Source of the DNA: Plecoglossus altivelis
Taxonomy: Eukaryota; Chordata; Actinopteri; Osmeriformes; Plecoglossidae
NCBI GenBank assembly: GCA_036571765.1
Contig: BROE01000020.1
Coordinates: forward strand, 14,755,143 to 14,819,142
Reading direction: 5' to 3'
DNA length: 64,000 nucleotides
Shown here: positions 26,101 through 39,600 of the stretch, one piece after another
Layout of the letters: every line of letters starts with the position of its first letter
Numbering within the stretch: position 1 is the first letter of the stretch
Notes under the pieces: model-generated
The model's database searches: none
What the model saw: the letters and a program-made list of their open reading frames with translations, nothing else
What the model was told of the DNA's origin: nothing
Position numbers and translations under genes: made by a program

Positions 26101-26884
26101 ATAAACTGGAAAGTAAGTTGAGTCACAGTAAAGCATTGCGATTCATTCATCTGAGATAGAGAGAGCTGTGTAGCTCAAGGTGCCTATAGAAGCAAATGAT
26201 TGATAATGGCAGACCTCTGTGGGACAGTTTTAAATGAATTGTATAAAGCATATACTTCATTCAAACATGGTGAATGGTTTTTCTGTTATGCGCTAAGTTT
26301 AGGTTGAATAGCATGCAAGCTCACCGTATTGTATTGTTCATAATGTTTTGATGTGAATCAAAGCCCCTCTGCTGCAGTTCTGTGTATTGATTGACAGACT
26401 TGGGGTTCTGAGAGCTCTGACAAACAGATAGAAGTGGATACAATCCATGTCTGCTCTATTGAGGGCTTTGTCCATTTATATAGATGAAGGTCAACTTGCA
26501 ATCGATCGGCAGTATTAAAACAAGCAACGCAAGGTGATGCTTTGTAAAATCGATGTGTTAACAATCTCGACTCGACTCGAGTTTTGACCTTTTCACTCAG
26601 TTTTTAAACCTTCTCTTTGATTAAAAGAAATTTCATAAATGTTACTGTTTAAAGAAAATAACTTTGCACCATTCTAGTTCTATTTAAAGCTTTGAATAAA
26701 CTCAATTAAGACTAGGAAAAGCCATACATGAATGACATACAGCTTGAGAAAGTTTAATGCAGATAAAACAATACAAGCAAAACTTCAATAAATGTCAGAA
26801 GGGTTGCGCTGTTGCTTCCTACTCATCCTCATTCAACAGATGGGTTTGTAGCTGGGCCCATAGAGAGAATTTCACCATGCTGCA

Positions 26885-27075
26885 AACAGGTCAGCACCAT
26901 GGACAGCTCCAATAAGGAGGCCCATGGATAGCTCTGGTCAGCGAATTAAGCTACAGGACCATGGATAGTATTTATCCTACGTCAGATACTTCAGGACCAT
27001 GGACAGTTCCCCCTGCGCCAGATGCTTCAGGACCTTGGACAGCTATAAGCTCGTGTCAGATACTTCAGGATATTG
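26885..27075. repeat. Degenerate tandem repeat, unit about 37 bases
   Basis: Related blocks carry A-C-C-A-T-G-G-A-C/T-A-G and TCAGATACTTCAGG words. The ATGG (or TTGG) anchors are at 26899, 26924, 26961, 26999 and 27035, with the last three spacings 36-38. A plus-strand frame from 26961 reads repeated S-x-x-S-G-P-W-T motifs. The units are clearly diverged, so the array is old. Confidence 0.7.
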
Positions 27076-27489
27076 CTTGTCACTGTTTTGTGACAAACAA
27101 TATAGAGATCATGCACCAATTTCCCATCACAACACTTCATGGCTCTATGAACAACGCATTTCCTCATTTCCCCTGTTCTGAGCATAAACAGACAAAAACC
27201 CTCATTCACTGGAGCAGTTTCTCCAGTACTATCCTTGATCTCAAGTGGAGTCTGTGAGTGGAACAGAATGAGAGCATAGTAGCAGCAGCATAGTGGATGT
27301 AGATTTGAATGAGGTGCCTGTGGTGTCTGCTGGATAGAAAAGACAGACTGAAGTTCAACAGGAAGAGAGGACTTGAGGTTGATGTTTAACCTTTGCTGTA
27401 ATGTCCAGGAGACTGATCAACACCTGTGTTTGTTGTCCACCTCCACTGCTTTAGGTAGCAATTGACTGGCGCTATCGGAGCCTGTGGCA

Positions 27490-27600
27490 ATTATCAGATG
27501 AGCTGGAAGGGCTTATGCTACGAAGACTAATTAGTTTCATTAACCTGTCTCAAAGATAAAGAAAAACAATTGCTATAATGTAATTGAAATGCTGTTTTTT
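27490..27600. promoter_or_regulatory. Candidate enhancer: clustered homeodomain and SOX-like sites
   Basis: An AT-rich block of non-repetitive sequence contains the palindromic homeodomain site CTAATTAG at 27527-27534, AGATAA, and AACAATTG (SOX-like) at 27565-27572, followed by TAATTG. This composition resembles neural conserved noncoding elements. Conservation was not tested, so the call is a pointer only. Confidence 0.2.
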
Positions 27601-29314
27601 TTACAACTCTCCACTTACCAGCTGCCGTCTCTCTCTTTCCCTCTGAACTCTCTCTTCCTTTCTCACTTTTTTTCCTGTCAGTTAATTTCCTATACTCTTG
27701 TTCAGCCTATCCTTTCCATCATCCTCTGTTAATTCACTTACATCCAGAGCTGATGAGCAACACCCAGGTGGTTCACTGAGTTCTGACGCAAGCGGTTTCA
27801 GGTGGGGTATCTTGGAGGTGTTTCTATAGTCTAAAAAGGTTCCCTTAACGTCTTGCACTAAATGATGATCCTCCCCCTGGTTCTCTTTTCCCTCTGCCTA
27901 CTTCACATCTTCCTCATCCTCCTCCTTTTCCACCTCTTGATCATCAACGTTATCAACATAAATTTAACTATCTTTATCTGGCACGGATGGATGCATGTGA
28001 ATATATTGTTCAAGGCTCCATGTTATCAAATAACACACACCCTAGAATACTGTGTGCAGATGCACGCACACACTTAATGAGCTTGTTATTGATGAGGCCA
28101 TAAACACAAAACACTCAGGAGCCAGAGTCAAGGTTATCGGTCAAACACACTCTCTCCTCCGCCTCCCTCTTCCCTCCCTCTCTCTCTTCTGTCTCTCTCT
28201 GTCTCTTTCTACCACACATACACACACATCCTAGTTATTCAGTACACTTTCCAGTTAGCAGGGTACCTGATACCCTTCATCTCGTATCCACTGCTACCGA
28301 GACTGAAAAAAACCTGAAAAACGAACTGCAGCTGCCTGCTCCTTGCCTTCCTTCTCCACCTCCTCAGACCCTGCCATGGTATCTCTCAGGATACACCGAC
28401 GCAGAGTAGGTGTTAAACAGCCTCCCTCCGAATGATCCGGTCAGGAAAGAAAGCATCAATTATTTCCCTTGTTTCCTCACTTTCACGTCTCTCTTTCCTC
28501 GCTCATCCGCAGTCCGTTTCTTCCGTTTGCTTTCATGCTGTTCTTCTGGAGGGGGAACAAACATTTGGTGTAGGGACAAGGGAAGACTCTGGACGAGAGA
28601 TGACAGCGCTTGGCTGGTTTGTTCTTGCGTGCAAAGTGATGCAAGCAGGGTGGACAGAGAGAGACAGCAGAGGCTGGGAGCACATTGTTCAGGCCCTCCC
28701 TCCCCCAGCCCCCAAGTCTAGATGAAGACATATCTGGATGTGGAGATGCCGCGCCCACCAATAATGACCTTTCTAAGCGGGGACTGTTTTGTAGAAATCT
28801 CAACTCGAAAGAGGGCTCAAATGAACAGATGGAAAACAAGCAAGAAGGATGAACAGCAAGGCACAACTGGAAGTTAGAGGGAAGATGCTCTGATGTTAAT
28901 ATGATGAGATTATATGACGATGATGATGAAGATGTGAAAGATCTTTGCTCATGATAAGAGGCAGCAATGACCCACTAGTTGTATTGCTTTCCGCTCTAAA
29001 GAAAACTGATGCTGACAGTGTATAAATGATTTAGCATGTAATAAGCATTTATGGGATTTCTTAAGGGACTGACATAAGCGAGATAATCTTTCAGAGTTGT
29101 GCACTTGGCAAACACTAGTAGTGACTACTGAGGCCAAATCCTCAGCTCCATTGTAAATACAATAAAACCTAACAGTTATCTAGTGCGTGCTAATATATGT
29201 GTAGACTCTGTACTAACAGATACAAGCTATTCTACTCGAGTAAATTTTGTAGATGGCATAAGTATAGGATGAAATAAATAGTTTGGGTGAGCTCTTGTAA
29301 CCCACACAATTTTG

Positions 29315-29392
29315 TTGTTAGGGTTAATGTTAGGGTTAAAGTTAGGGTTAGCGTTAGGGTTAATGTTAGCATTAGGGTTAGCTTTATGGTGA
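29315..29392. repeat. Degenerate interstitial telomere-like repeat (TTAGGG)n
   Basis: About 78 bases are built from TTAGGG with interposed TTAATG, TTAAAG, TTAGCG and TTAGCA, giving a 12-base periodicity. The pattern is a diverged version of the vertebrate telomere repeat. The minus-strand frame reads as repeated T-L-T-L. Confidence 0.9.
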
Positions 29393-30836
29393 TACTAGAC
29401 AACGACAGTGGCACAACAAATTAGGATGTCATTAGCTGGTATCGAACTGTGGATAAAAGTCTTAAATTACAACCAGTATGTTTTCACTCCCTTTGCCAAC
29501 CCACAATCTTCACCTCCACATGAAATACGTAAACACACTGCAACATTAACCATGTCACATTTTACGTGTTCAACCCACACGGTTTCAAAACAAGAATAGC
29601 CCGTGAAAAGTGCAGATGTCAACACAAACATTTCCACAGCAAACACTGGTGGAGCAATCCTCTTTAGAGTGATATCAATTAAATCTGGGAGCGGTGCCCA
29701 GCTCATGTTGTGAGAGAGGCTATGATTGATTACGCTGTGCCATCGCATGATGCTGGCTAATCTAAAAGGAATGTGGTGTTAATGGCTTGCCATGGGATAA
29801 ACACAGAAAGATAGGAAGACAGCTAAAGAGACAGATGGGCACCCAGACAGACGCACGGATAGGCGGATGGCAGGGAGACAGACTGACAAACCTGCAAAGC
29901 AGAGGTAGGGAGCAATAGAATCGTCTCACTTTCTCACATCCTCCATTTACATTTCAATCACATTTCCTCTCCAGGGGGCGGAGCACCAGATTCATAGGGT
30001 GGGAGGAGTCAGTCACCCACCTTGACAACAGTGATCAACATCTACCGTCCCAGAAGTCTCTGTGTTCCAAGCCTACCTTTGTTCTAGCCCTCAGGGCATT
30101 CCTAGAGCGAGAATGCAGAAAGTACAATGTGTACATTCTTTCAATGCTCAGGGAGAACATTACCTAAAAGTATACCAATGCCAAGTTTCTTGACAAACCT
30201 TGAATTCAATTCAAGGTTCATGGTAAATTCTCAATACAATTTACATAATTTTCAAATGAAGACTTTTCGTACTGCGAGAATAGCCAATCTCTTTGCTTTT
30301 ATCTGGGTTTTGATTAGCTAGCTCTCTCTCAGTCAGGTCCCATTGTTGAAGATATCAACAACTACATCCCCTCCAACACCCCCCCATTCCATACGAGGTC
30401 TGTCTTATTGGGTATGCTGTGAGCATTGTATCGCTGTCTCCAAACACAGAGTTTCATGCTGCTCTTTCAGCCAAGAAGGGGACTGAACTAATGCTCACTG
30501 ACATAAATAGGTCCCACATATTTGGCAAAGCATCGCTCAGATATATTTGGATGTGGTGCAATAAAACATCTATTTGGTCTCTCTCTTTCTCCCTCTCCAT
30601 TTCCCTCCCTTACTCATGCGCTCTCTTTCTTCTTCTTCAGTGTCTTTGTCAACGGCTGCCAAGTGATTTTCTCTCCTCATGCAAAGAAACCCAGTTGGCA
30701 TGAGCGCCAGTTTTCTTACTGTAGCCTTCACAGGCACACATAGACTCTTAAGCTGTCTGAGAAAGGACTGGAGTACAGTAGAAGTGTTTAAACATGTGAT
30801 TTATGGGTCAGCAGCCGCAATAGAAAAGGGTCTCTC

Positions 30837-30882
30837 ATTCTCTCCCTCCCTCTCACTCTGTATAGCTCTCTCTCTCTCATTA
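30837..30882. repeat. CT-rich tract
   Basis: Short CTCTCTCCCTCC-type pyrimidine tract, impure. Confidence 0.8.
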
Positions 30883-31000
30883 CATTTGACATTTTGCCAG
30901 TGTTTTATCCAAAGCAACATGCAAATAATGCATGAAAGTACAGCAGAAGATCAGGCAACAGAAGTGCAAAGTTCTGCAGTATTTCAGTGGTCTCTTTCAT

Positions 31001-31096
31001 TCTCTCTCTCCCTCATTCTCTCTCTCCCTCATTCTCTCTCTCCCTCATTCTCTCTCTCCCTCATTCTCTCTCTCCCTCATTCTCTCTCTACCTCAT
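31001..31096. repeat. 16-base pyrimidine tandem repeat, 6 copies
   Basis: Units of TCTCTCTCTCCCTCAT start at 31001, 31017, 31033, 31049, 31065 and 31081; the last has A for C in the CCC. A poly-C run (31103-31112) and a further CT tract to about 31140 follow. Confidence 0.95.
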
Positions 31097-33669
31097 TCTC
31101 TGCCCCCCCCCCTCTCTCTCTCTCTCTCTTTCTCTCTCTGATTCCTGCTTGTCTCTTGCCAATACAGTAAATAAGATGAAGGAGCTGCTTAGCAGAAATA
31201 CAATAAAGACATTTCTGTCTCCGGAAGGATGGATCAATGGTCTTCAGGCATGTTTTCCCGTAAATGCTCATACTATAAAGACAGCTAATGACATGAGTGG
31301 TTCATCATAAAGACTTTATACCCATGAGGCAAGGCTAAGTCATCGACCGCTGGGGTTCTTGTCATATGCTGTCACACGCAGGATGTCACTGTAGAAAGTT
31401 CAGGCCAGGAATCCCCAGACCACAGGTATGTCTTAGACTACTCCAGGGCGGGACTTCTATGACCTGTTGAGAAGCTGTTCAATGTCACTCCAGCTCATTG
31501 AGTTTCTATGCTGCATCCTGCTTGTGGTCAAGAAAACAACAGCAGTCAATAATTTGTTCTAACGGGAAGCTCTTTTTCCACACCAGGAAAAGTTCTGCAT
31601 ATGGCATCAGACCAGTGCTGCCCGTCGGATAGCTGCAAGATCGTTCTAATATGGACAGTATTTCTGTCCTTAAAACACCCCCCAAAAAAGTCCATGATTG
31701 GAAGTTAAGTAACACTCCACTGAAGAGAGGTTTGGTACAGAACACTTCAGCACAGTGCCTCCACCTTCAGTGTGCATTGTATGACATAGCAGGAAAAATA
31801 GTTCACTTGGTGCAAACTGCTGCTCATCAGTTAGATCCAGTAAAGATTTACTGCATCCCTTCAACCTTCGCTGGAGCTGACGATGATGGATGCAAACTGG
31901 ACATGTGCTTGACTGGAATTAGTAAAGCCCTTTGAGGAAAAAGCGGTCATGATTTGGACAAATTGACATCAAATAATCACCTCAAATGATGTTCCCTAAG
32001 AGATTTTACTTGTTACTCTATGAAGTGGGTCACAAGGAGGATGTGATGTAGAGCCTCGTGTTGATGGCATCCAGGTCTCATCATGGGCAGAGACAGGCAC
32101 GGGGCTGAGACAGACTGCTTTCCAACATACTGTAACAGCCCTGAAGGGACAGATCCATTCAGAGTGTGGAGCCATATCTGTCTACAGGGGCATAGCTATA
32201 ATCACTAGTGGTGGATGGATGGTCTCTATACAGACCAGGCAGCCACAGAGAGTGGCTATTTCCCTGTTATCTGAGAGCTCACAGCATCTACAACCTCTTT
32301 CTATGGGATTTAGCAGCTTATGCCACCTGAAGAGGACCGGAGAATATCCTTTTCTGGCTGACTCGTGAGCAGTGCATACGTTTTTCCCTCCCCCTGTTAC
32401 ATTTTCTGGTTTAAGAAAGCACTCATATGTATCTGAGTGAATGTTTCTTGCAAACAAAGCTAATCCGGGTCCACATCTTGACTGTGTTGAGAACTCAGAA
32501 TGTATTGGACTGCTTACCCATAGACATCTGATTTGTTTTTTTTTGTGTTTTTTTTACTTCATATCATTTCTTGTGGTTTTCCAAGATAAACACGGTGGCA
32601 TTTTCATGTTGTAGACAAACACAGGGATGTTTGAAGTGTAAATCAGCCCCCAACAGCTGTCTGTCAAATATTGACTCTTCTGGCTCCTCACCTGACTGAA
32701 TGTCTTCTTTTTGTTTTGCTTACGAAAAGACTAACATGCTGGTTCTGCCTGAGGCATTCGAAATGCGTCTTTGTTTCAAAGGTTACGCTTGCGCACGCAT
32801 GTTTTCTCTTAGCAGCACCGCATGCATTGGCGCATCTTCAAATCAAACCTTGCAAAATGACGTACAGTTGTACAGCTAATAGCACGACCAACGGCTGCCG
32901 ACGTGACTGCAAGCATTGTGTTTTTGTCCAAGAATAAGAAAATATAACTACATCCAGTTTTATAGGTGTTGTTCCAAATGGTCATTTTAGCAACAGGCCT
33001 TTGAAGAAAGTCTACGATGACCAATATTCAGGACAACCTCTCATGGGATAAACCCCATGCCAGACAATCCTGTTGGCTCTCTTTTATCCTGTCCGTGACA
33101 GAAGGACAGTGAGTTCAGTCCAGTCTGAATGAGGATATATCTCAAGAGACAGATCCTTTTTAATAACACCCATGCATGAAACACTGGGGCACACAAATGG
33201 CACAGCTCTCAGCGCAGCTCTCTTTAGAAGTATGAAACACTGGCTCTCTTTCTTATCCAATCCCCACCCCCCCCCCATCTCTGGTTTAAGGGGCTGCTAC
33301 TAGCTGTCTCTGCATGTCTGAAGGCAGCCTCAGATGTGTGGGGGAAGCAGGCAGCAACTCATTACCCTGTAAGCACTATTTTCAGTTGTTTTCCTGCGAG
33401 GGCACCTACACAATACAGTCAGCAGGCATGCCAACGCACACAGCACACACAACATGAACATATCCATACCATCGAGTCCTCAACAATATCTATATCAGTC
33501 ACCTCATGAGATTCGTATTAATAATATCTGCTATGTTGAATGTTTCGTCCAGATGTTTCGTCTTCCCAGTTATGCGGTTTGTGACACAGTCAGTGATTAA
33601 TGTAAGATCGATTGAGTTATTCAATTTATGTGAGAATAAGAATATGCCCATACCTAAAGCCACCGTTCC

Positions 33670-33722
33670 CCACACACACACTTATGCACACACACACACA
33701 CACACACACCCACACAAACACA
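33670..33722. repeat. CA microsatellite, compound
   Basis: CACACA blocks broken by CTTATG and by CCCACACAAA, followed by ACATCATAAG. The longest pure run is about 24 bases. Confidence 0.9.
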
Positions 33723-34324
33723 TCATAAGAACGCAATAAGTATTTTCATCAAATTAGATTCACTCAAAAATATGCAACTGACACAAAATTGTTAATTATT
33801 GATTAACTTTCTTGATTTATATTGCATTTGCATTGATTTAATCAAATTAATTTTACATAGGGAAACTAATGGATGTCACTAATTGGACAATTTCCCCCTT
33901 GTACATACACTGATTAGTGTATGTGTGTTGTGTGAGTGTGTGTGAGTGTGTGTGGGGGGGAGGGGAGACTGAGACATGGCATACTAAATCTTACTACACA
34001 CACACACAAACATTTGTTCATTTTATTTGTGGCTTTCAGGGAAACAAAATATTCCACAGATGTTTAGCCCTATCCTTGTTTCATTAAAAATGTATGATCC
34101 CATTCCAGGCTATGGATTCTTGGGTAACTGTTTCACCCTCCTCAGTGGTGAAGGAATTAAAAAGTCTCCTATAACAATAACTAAGCTTCACTCAAACCAG
34201 ATTTGCATAAACTGCACACAATGAACAAACTAATTTACAGAAATAATTCAAATGGTTTTTCAGGGCTTTTTTGACTGTTAAATAGGAAAACAACCTTCGG
34301 ATAGAAATATGTTATGGGTGTGTG

Positions 34325-34402
34325 TACATACATACATACATACATACATACATACATACATACATACATACATACATACATACATACATACATACATACA
34401 CA
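34325..34402. repeat. (TACA)n microsatellite
   Basis: Nearly 19 perfect TACA units follow a GTGTG lead and end in CATACTG. No gene context. Confidence 0.97.
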
Positions 34403-35987
34403 TACTGTAATATGGAGAGTTAATTAAATCTAAAATCTATATAGCTAAACAAAACTATGGACAAGATTCAAAGCTTATGACTGTGTTCAGGGCTGCTGAC
34501 TCTACAGATTCAGCATTGATAACTACAGTATAGCTTTCCCACTCCTGGCACCAAACTGTCTGAATGCTTTAAGAAAAAAAACCCTTAGCAGCAATTAAGA
34601 CTGTCTAACACCAGCAGAGGCACCCGCACTCCCCAATCAATGGCTCTCAGGCTTAATTGTTCACTTCCATGTGCAGATCTATTGCGTTTGACAGTGCAGC
34701 GTCATATATCAATCCACATACTACTCAGGCCCTCCGAACAGTCTGCAAATAGAACTCCTGTCATATACGATCGACCAAATGTTGGAAAATGTTGGGGGGT
34801 TTTAAACACAGGAAGAGAGCTTTCCTCAACTTGTGTTGTGTCATCCATAATGCACAGTCCACTATCGAGGACTGACACTGGGGACACCATGGGGGCTGAC
34901 TGGATGGTCATAATCTGCTCATCTATATTTTAGCTATCTAAGTCTTCTACCCACAGCTTGGGCCCTCTGTTCTGTATGACGAGTTATCCCAGCTAAAGGA
35001 TTCTTTTTGTTTTCCACATACTTTTTTAATCTAAGTTTTAAGTGCCTCGTCAATGTTTAATAGGACCGTCCTCCTGTCTGTGCGTGATGACATTGATGTC
35101 TGCCTGCACATCCACTACCTGAGCAGCATGTACTTTTCATATTCTCAGAAACCAGTTATTTCTAATAACATCTACATTACCTTTGTGTTGTGAAAAGTGC
35201 GGATACAGTACATGGTGATATGTGATCTTTGAACACGGCAGAAAAGGTCACGTTTGAACTTTTGGATTTTGTAGACTTTTTTGGAATACACATTACAACC
35301 TTTATGACCCGAGTTATTCCACCTTATCCTGGGGAAATGTCTCACAACATAAATGCCTTAACAGACCTGCCCTGTTAAATAATAAAAAAAGAAGAATATT
35401 AAAAACATAAATGAATAATCGTACAAGTCCATGTAGGATTGAGATGTAAGCGCGACATAGATAACTGTGACAGCATAAGTACAAGTGGTTCCAGCTCAGC
35501 TTCACTCCGGTGCTAGCGTACCGCAGGCCGCAGCACCGCCCAAAGCTGGGATCATTAATTAAAAGCATGTGCTCAGTAGAAGTGCCTCTCTGCCACGTCA
35601 TAAAACAAGTTTATGGTGCACTCCTGCCCACGCTCCTTTTCCTCTCTTCTCATCTGGATGACTGAGTGCGCTCTCCCTGGTCAAGGTATAACTCTCAGCG
35701 CAGACAGCTCCAGGATTACGGCCGGAACAGTTGGAACGGAGGCTGGGAGGAGGTAACGACTGCACTCCTCAATGTCATCATAGCAGACATAGATTTCTCG
35801 CCCCGGCAGCGTCTTGACAGTCTAACGGTGTCCGCGGTCAGGTGGAGCAGTTGGGTGTGAGAAGAGGAGGTTGCAGGCGGGTCCGGCCGGAGCTGGAGAC
35901 ACCTGATCCCCACAGCCTGGGGAAGACACGGCGCCTCTCCTGCTCTCACTCAATACAAGCAGACAGGAGGGCACATGACCACACCTC

Positions 35988-36024
35988 TATCTGTCTGTCC
36001 GTCCGTCTGTCTGCCTGTCTGTCT
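35988..36024. repeat. (CTGT)n short microsatellite
   Basis: CTGTCTGTC with CCGTCCGTC and CTGCCTGTC variants, about nine imperfect units. Its motif is the complement of the GACA array near TAFA1. Confidence 0.85.
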
Positions 36025-36466
36025 GTTGGTTATCTGTCCATTTACCTGTACTTACTACAACCATTTTGTCCAAGATGCACAGTATCTTTCACTACCCGAA
36101 ATTCCCTCCTGGATTAACTACATTACACATTTCCTAGTGATAGTGTGATATGGAGCAATGTTCAGTTGACTGTCAGAGACAGGAGACGGAGCCAGGGACT
36201 CCCCAAGGTCACAGAAGCCCTGAATATCCCTCCTTAATTCATGTTGATAGCGTGCCAGTGCTCTGGCACTGGGTCTATTTGCATCACAGAGCGGCCCAGG
36301 TGTAGCTTTTAGATTACACTGTGTGCTCACACAAGCAGGGAAAATGTCTGTAATCAGGTTAGCTGAATAAGAGACACAACTCTTCTCTCTTCATGAAATT
36401 ACAGCCATTGTAGACACTCAGGTCCACTTATCCTTGAGTCAGTCTGACAGCCTGATTGAACTGGCT

Positions 36467-36672
36467 GGGACTGGGGACAGGGACAGGGACAGGGATAAGA
36501 TGGGCCGGGCTGGGCTGGGCTGGGCTGGGATGGGCTAGGGATGGGGCTGGGCTCGGGATGGGACTAGGCTGGGGCTGGTGACAGGGACGGTATAGGATAG
36601 GCTGGGACTAGGCTTGGGCTAGGACTGGAGTAGGACTGAAGCTGGGACTGGACTAGGGCTAGGACTGGGCTT
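36467..36672. repeat. G-rich degenerate GGGCT/GGGAC repeat
   Basis: The plus strand has a run of GGGACA, GGGCT, GGGAT and GGACTA words, including four clean GGGCT copies near 36510-36530. GGG triplets recur every 3-8 bases for about 200 bases, so many four-run G-quadruplex patterns are possible. Periodicity decays from 5-6 bases on the left to about 12 on the right. Confidence 0.9.
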
Positions 36673-39600
36673 GGGGGAGATGTGGAGGATTAGAAGGGCC
36701 TTTGAGGAGAGCAGGGTAGCTACAGTAGCTGAATGGCTCTAATAGCAGTCAAATGACATGCCACCCAAATCTGAGCTCAGCCCCCCCTCTCCTCTAAAGC
36801 CGTTTGGCAGAGACAGAGGAGCATCTGCCATTGACTCTAAAATTCAGTTATGATTCCCAGAGTCCCTGTCACTACTGGCAGTCTGGGTTATAAGCCTTCT
36901 GAAACAACCCACAGAGCATACTTACTGCCAGCAACGCCGCCTATTAGGAAAATCACACTAACAAAGTACAAGCCCAGTATCCACACACTGTCACTGACAT
37001 GATCACCCACGGGAGAGAAAGTAGAGAATATGAGAGGAGGCGCGCGGAGCATTACAGATGATCCGACTTCACAGGTTCCCAGAAGTCAAAAATGCCCAAA
37101 TTCACATCCAGCGCATCCCTTTATTTTGCTCTCGGCTCGGCGGAATTGGAGATGAATTATTGACATCTGTCATAAGCTCGCGTTTGTCATTCAACAACAC
37201 AACGGAGTGTAATGATGCATCGGGAGGACACAGGTATGAATTAGTTATGGTTCTTACTCATTTGTGAGAATCAAGGCATGGCTACAGGGAGGCCAGGGAG
37301 TCAACTCAAGTTCATCACGGAACATGAACATCCACAGGAAACTCTCTTATCATAGAGAGACAACTGTACATTCGTTGTGAAATAAAGTCAAAATAAATCA
37401 AGCTAAATGATAATGCCTTTGCCAACATGCTTGCTGGTTACCAAGGTTGTCTATTATCTTAACGCACATAATAAGAAAAACCCTTAATGATTGAAGGCTT
37501 ATGTATTTGCAGGGAACTTGAGCAAACTTGACAGTCCTGTATTTAGATGACCAGTCCAGTAATCTACCCTCAATAATTTGTTAATTTACATTTTCTATAA
37601 CATTGAAAACCATGAAGTTCCCATTTCCTTTCCATTCGTCTTTCTCCTGCAGCTCTTCCATATCTTCCCAAGATAACCCCAACGCAGGGATGCGGTGGTG
37701 TGAGGCTTCCTGCATCACGCTACATAAGAGACATCTGCAACACTAAGCCTTCCAGGTTCTGATAGGGAGGTGTTCTGCATGCCATGGTTTCCCCACGGCT
37801 CCCAGGCTCTCACGCTGCTTCCTGCCCACCGGAGCAGACACCACGCTCTCCCAGGGAGACAGCCTGCCTACGGAATTCAAGATGGTGAAGCGGAGGTGTT
37901 CGTCCACACCTGCACACAGTAACGACAGGAGACACCTTAAAAGGTCTACTTACACAACAAAGATTGGAGATGTCCTTTTCCACTCCTCCAATTTGTGGGT
38001 AACATCTTTCAGTAATGTATTTTTAACCTCTCACCCTTTCATTTGTCTTGTGTGGCATTTCTAAAGTGAGATTTTTACATATATGTCATTTCAGCATTTT
38101 TATTGCACTAATGCACAACATTTGTTTTGTTGCCATGTTACGATGCAGAACAGAATGTGCATAGCTGAACACACGTGTAAGGAAATGTCATGCAACAGAG
38201 ATTTCCAGCATTGGAGAAGTATGTCTTATTGTGTGGATCAGGGATCATACATGGATCAGCCTTGTGATCAAGGTCCATATCTGGGATGCATCAGTCAGTC
38301 AGCATTTCCAAACCAGCTGGAGACTGAAAGTGGATTGACACTGTAAATCAGGGCTCAGTTGATTTGATAAATAGGTTTGGTGGATTTACTTGGGAACACT
38401 CCCTTCACACAGTCCTGTGGGACAGCCTTTTGCTCCATTATAAATTCTTGAGCAAGGAACTGTGCATTCAGTCAATTAATTAAACACTCTCTTACTAGGT
38501 TTGGCTCGGGAGATTCTTAGAGAATCATTATCTGAGAGAGAAAATGAACGCCTGGGGTTAACACAGTCCTCAGACCTTAGTAGTAGAACATTCTGGCTCC
38601 TTATCAAACAAATGGCAGACAAAGGCCAAAATGTTTGAATCGTCCACCGAGGCAATACCAGTATCTCGCTCATTCGATTTTTTCATCAATTGGTGAAACT
38701 GACCCAACTACGAGGCGGAATAATTGCTTCTCTTTAGACATTTGCAATCTCTTCTAACAGATCCATGGAAAGACACTTCCTCACGACACTCCCAGAACCT
38801 GTGATGCCTTCCAATGTTGAAAATAAAACCTATTTGATTCTAGATGTAGCCATTTTACACAGTCCCTGACAGCAAACATAAACGTACCTAGCAGCAAATG
38901 TTGGGACTCTCCGTGACTTTGGCAATCTTCATATGCGTTGTTGACTAGCAGATAAAGAACCTTTGACTGATTTTTGAATTGCCTTACTCATGTAGCACAT
39001 GCTAGATGGACAATCATGGGGATGTCAGTTTCGCATGCTTTTGTTGTCGGAGCAATTTTCAAAATGGTGGACGCCAAATATGACCTCACCATCATTTTAA
39101 TATTGTGTAAATTCTTTGTAAATTCTATTATACACCTTTTAGAGGAAATGGACGCAACAAATGGTACTAATTAAGTGTACATATATTACAGATTAAAACT
39201 ATGTACACACAGCAAATGCTAAATATTAAAATAATATTTAAAAAACTTCCACTGGTAAACCTGTCCCCTTCTCCGCCATGTTGAAAGATCTTACAACTCA
39301 GAGGGGGGGGGGCGCCCACTCTGAATGACTGGTAGATGCCAGTTAACTTAATATAACTTGAGACAGTTACTTAGTAACTTTTTGGGATCTGAATTTTACT
39401 GTTGGAATGAGAGCAACCAGAATATTGGAACCTTGAATTTTTGGATCAGGATTTCTTTTACATAGAAATAAATTCCTATATCAGTATTAGGAGGGTGTTC
39501 TATATTAAGCATTTAATTCCTTTTCAAATTTAAAAATGATTACTGATTTGCTTCCATACTCGTCCATTAATTGTATATAGAGGGACAAGTTATCCCTTAG

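Larger units (their letters stand above)
10441..29310. other. Intergenic region, left part
   Basis: No exon or gene could be supported here on either strand. The stretch holds CT-rich and GA-rich tracts, a 19-base poly-G run, a pyrimidine-rich minisatellite at 13258-13729, a GA minisatellite at 15595-15793 and a degenerate 37-base repeat near 26.9 kb. It also has AT-rich blocks with homeodomain and SOX-like sites, for example 27490-27600. The longest open frame, 23004-22381 on the minus strand (207 codons), has no recognisable domain. The region may hold TAFA1 or SUCLG2 regulatory DNA, but this is inference. Confidence 0.6.

Noticed and set aside
35666..35900. GC-richer block with a GAG|GTAACG donor-like site
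   Set aside because: No recognisable protein in any frame and no partner exon; could be noncoding RNA but nothing in the sequence shows it.
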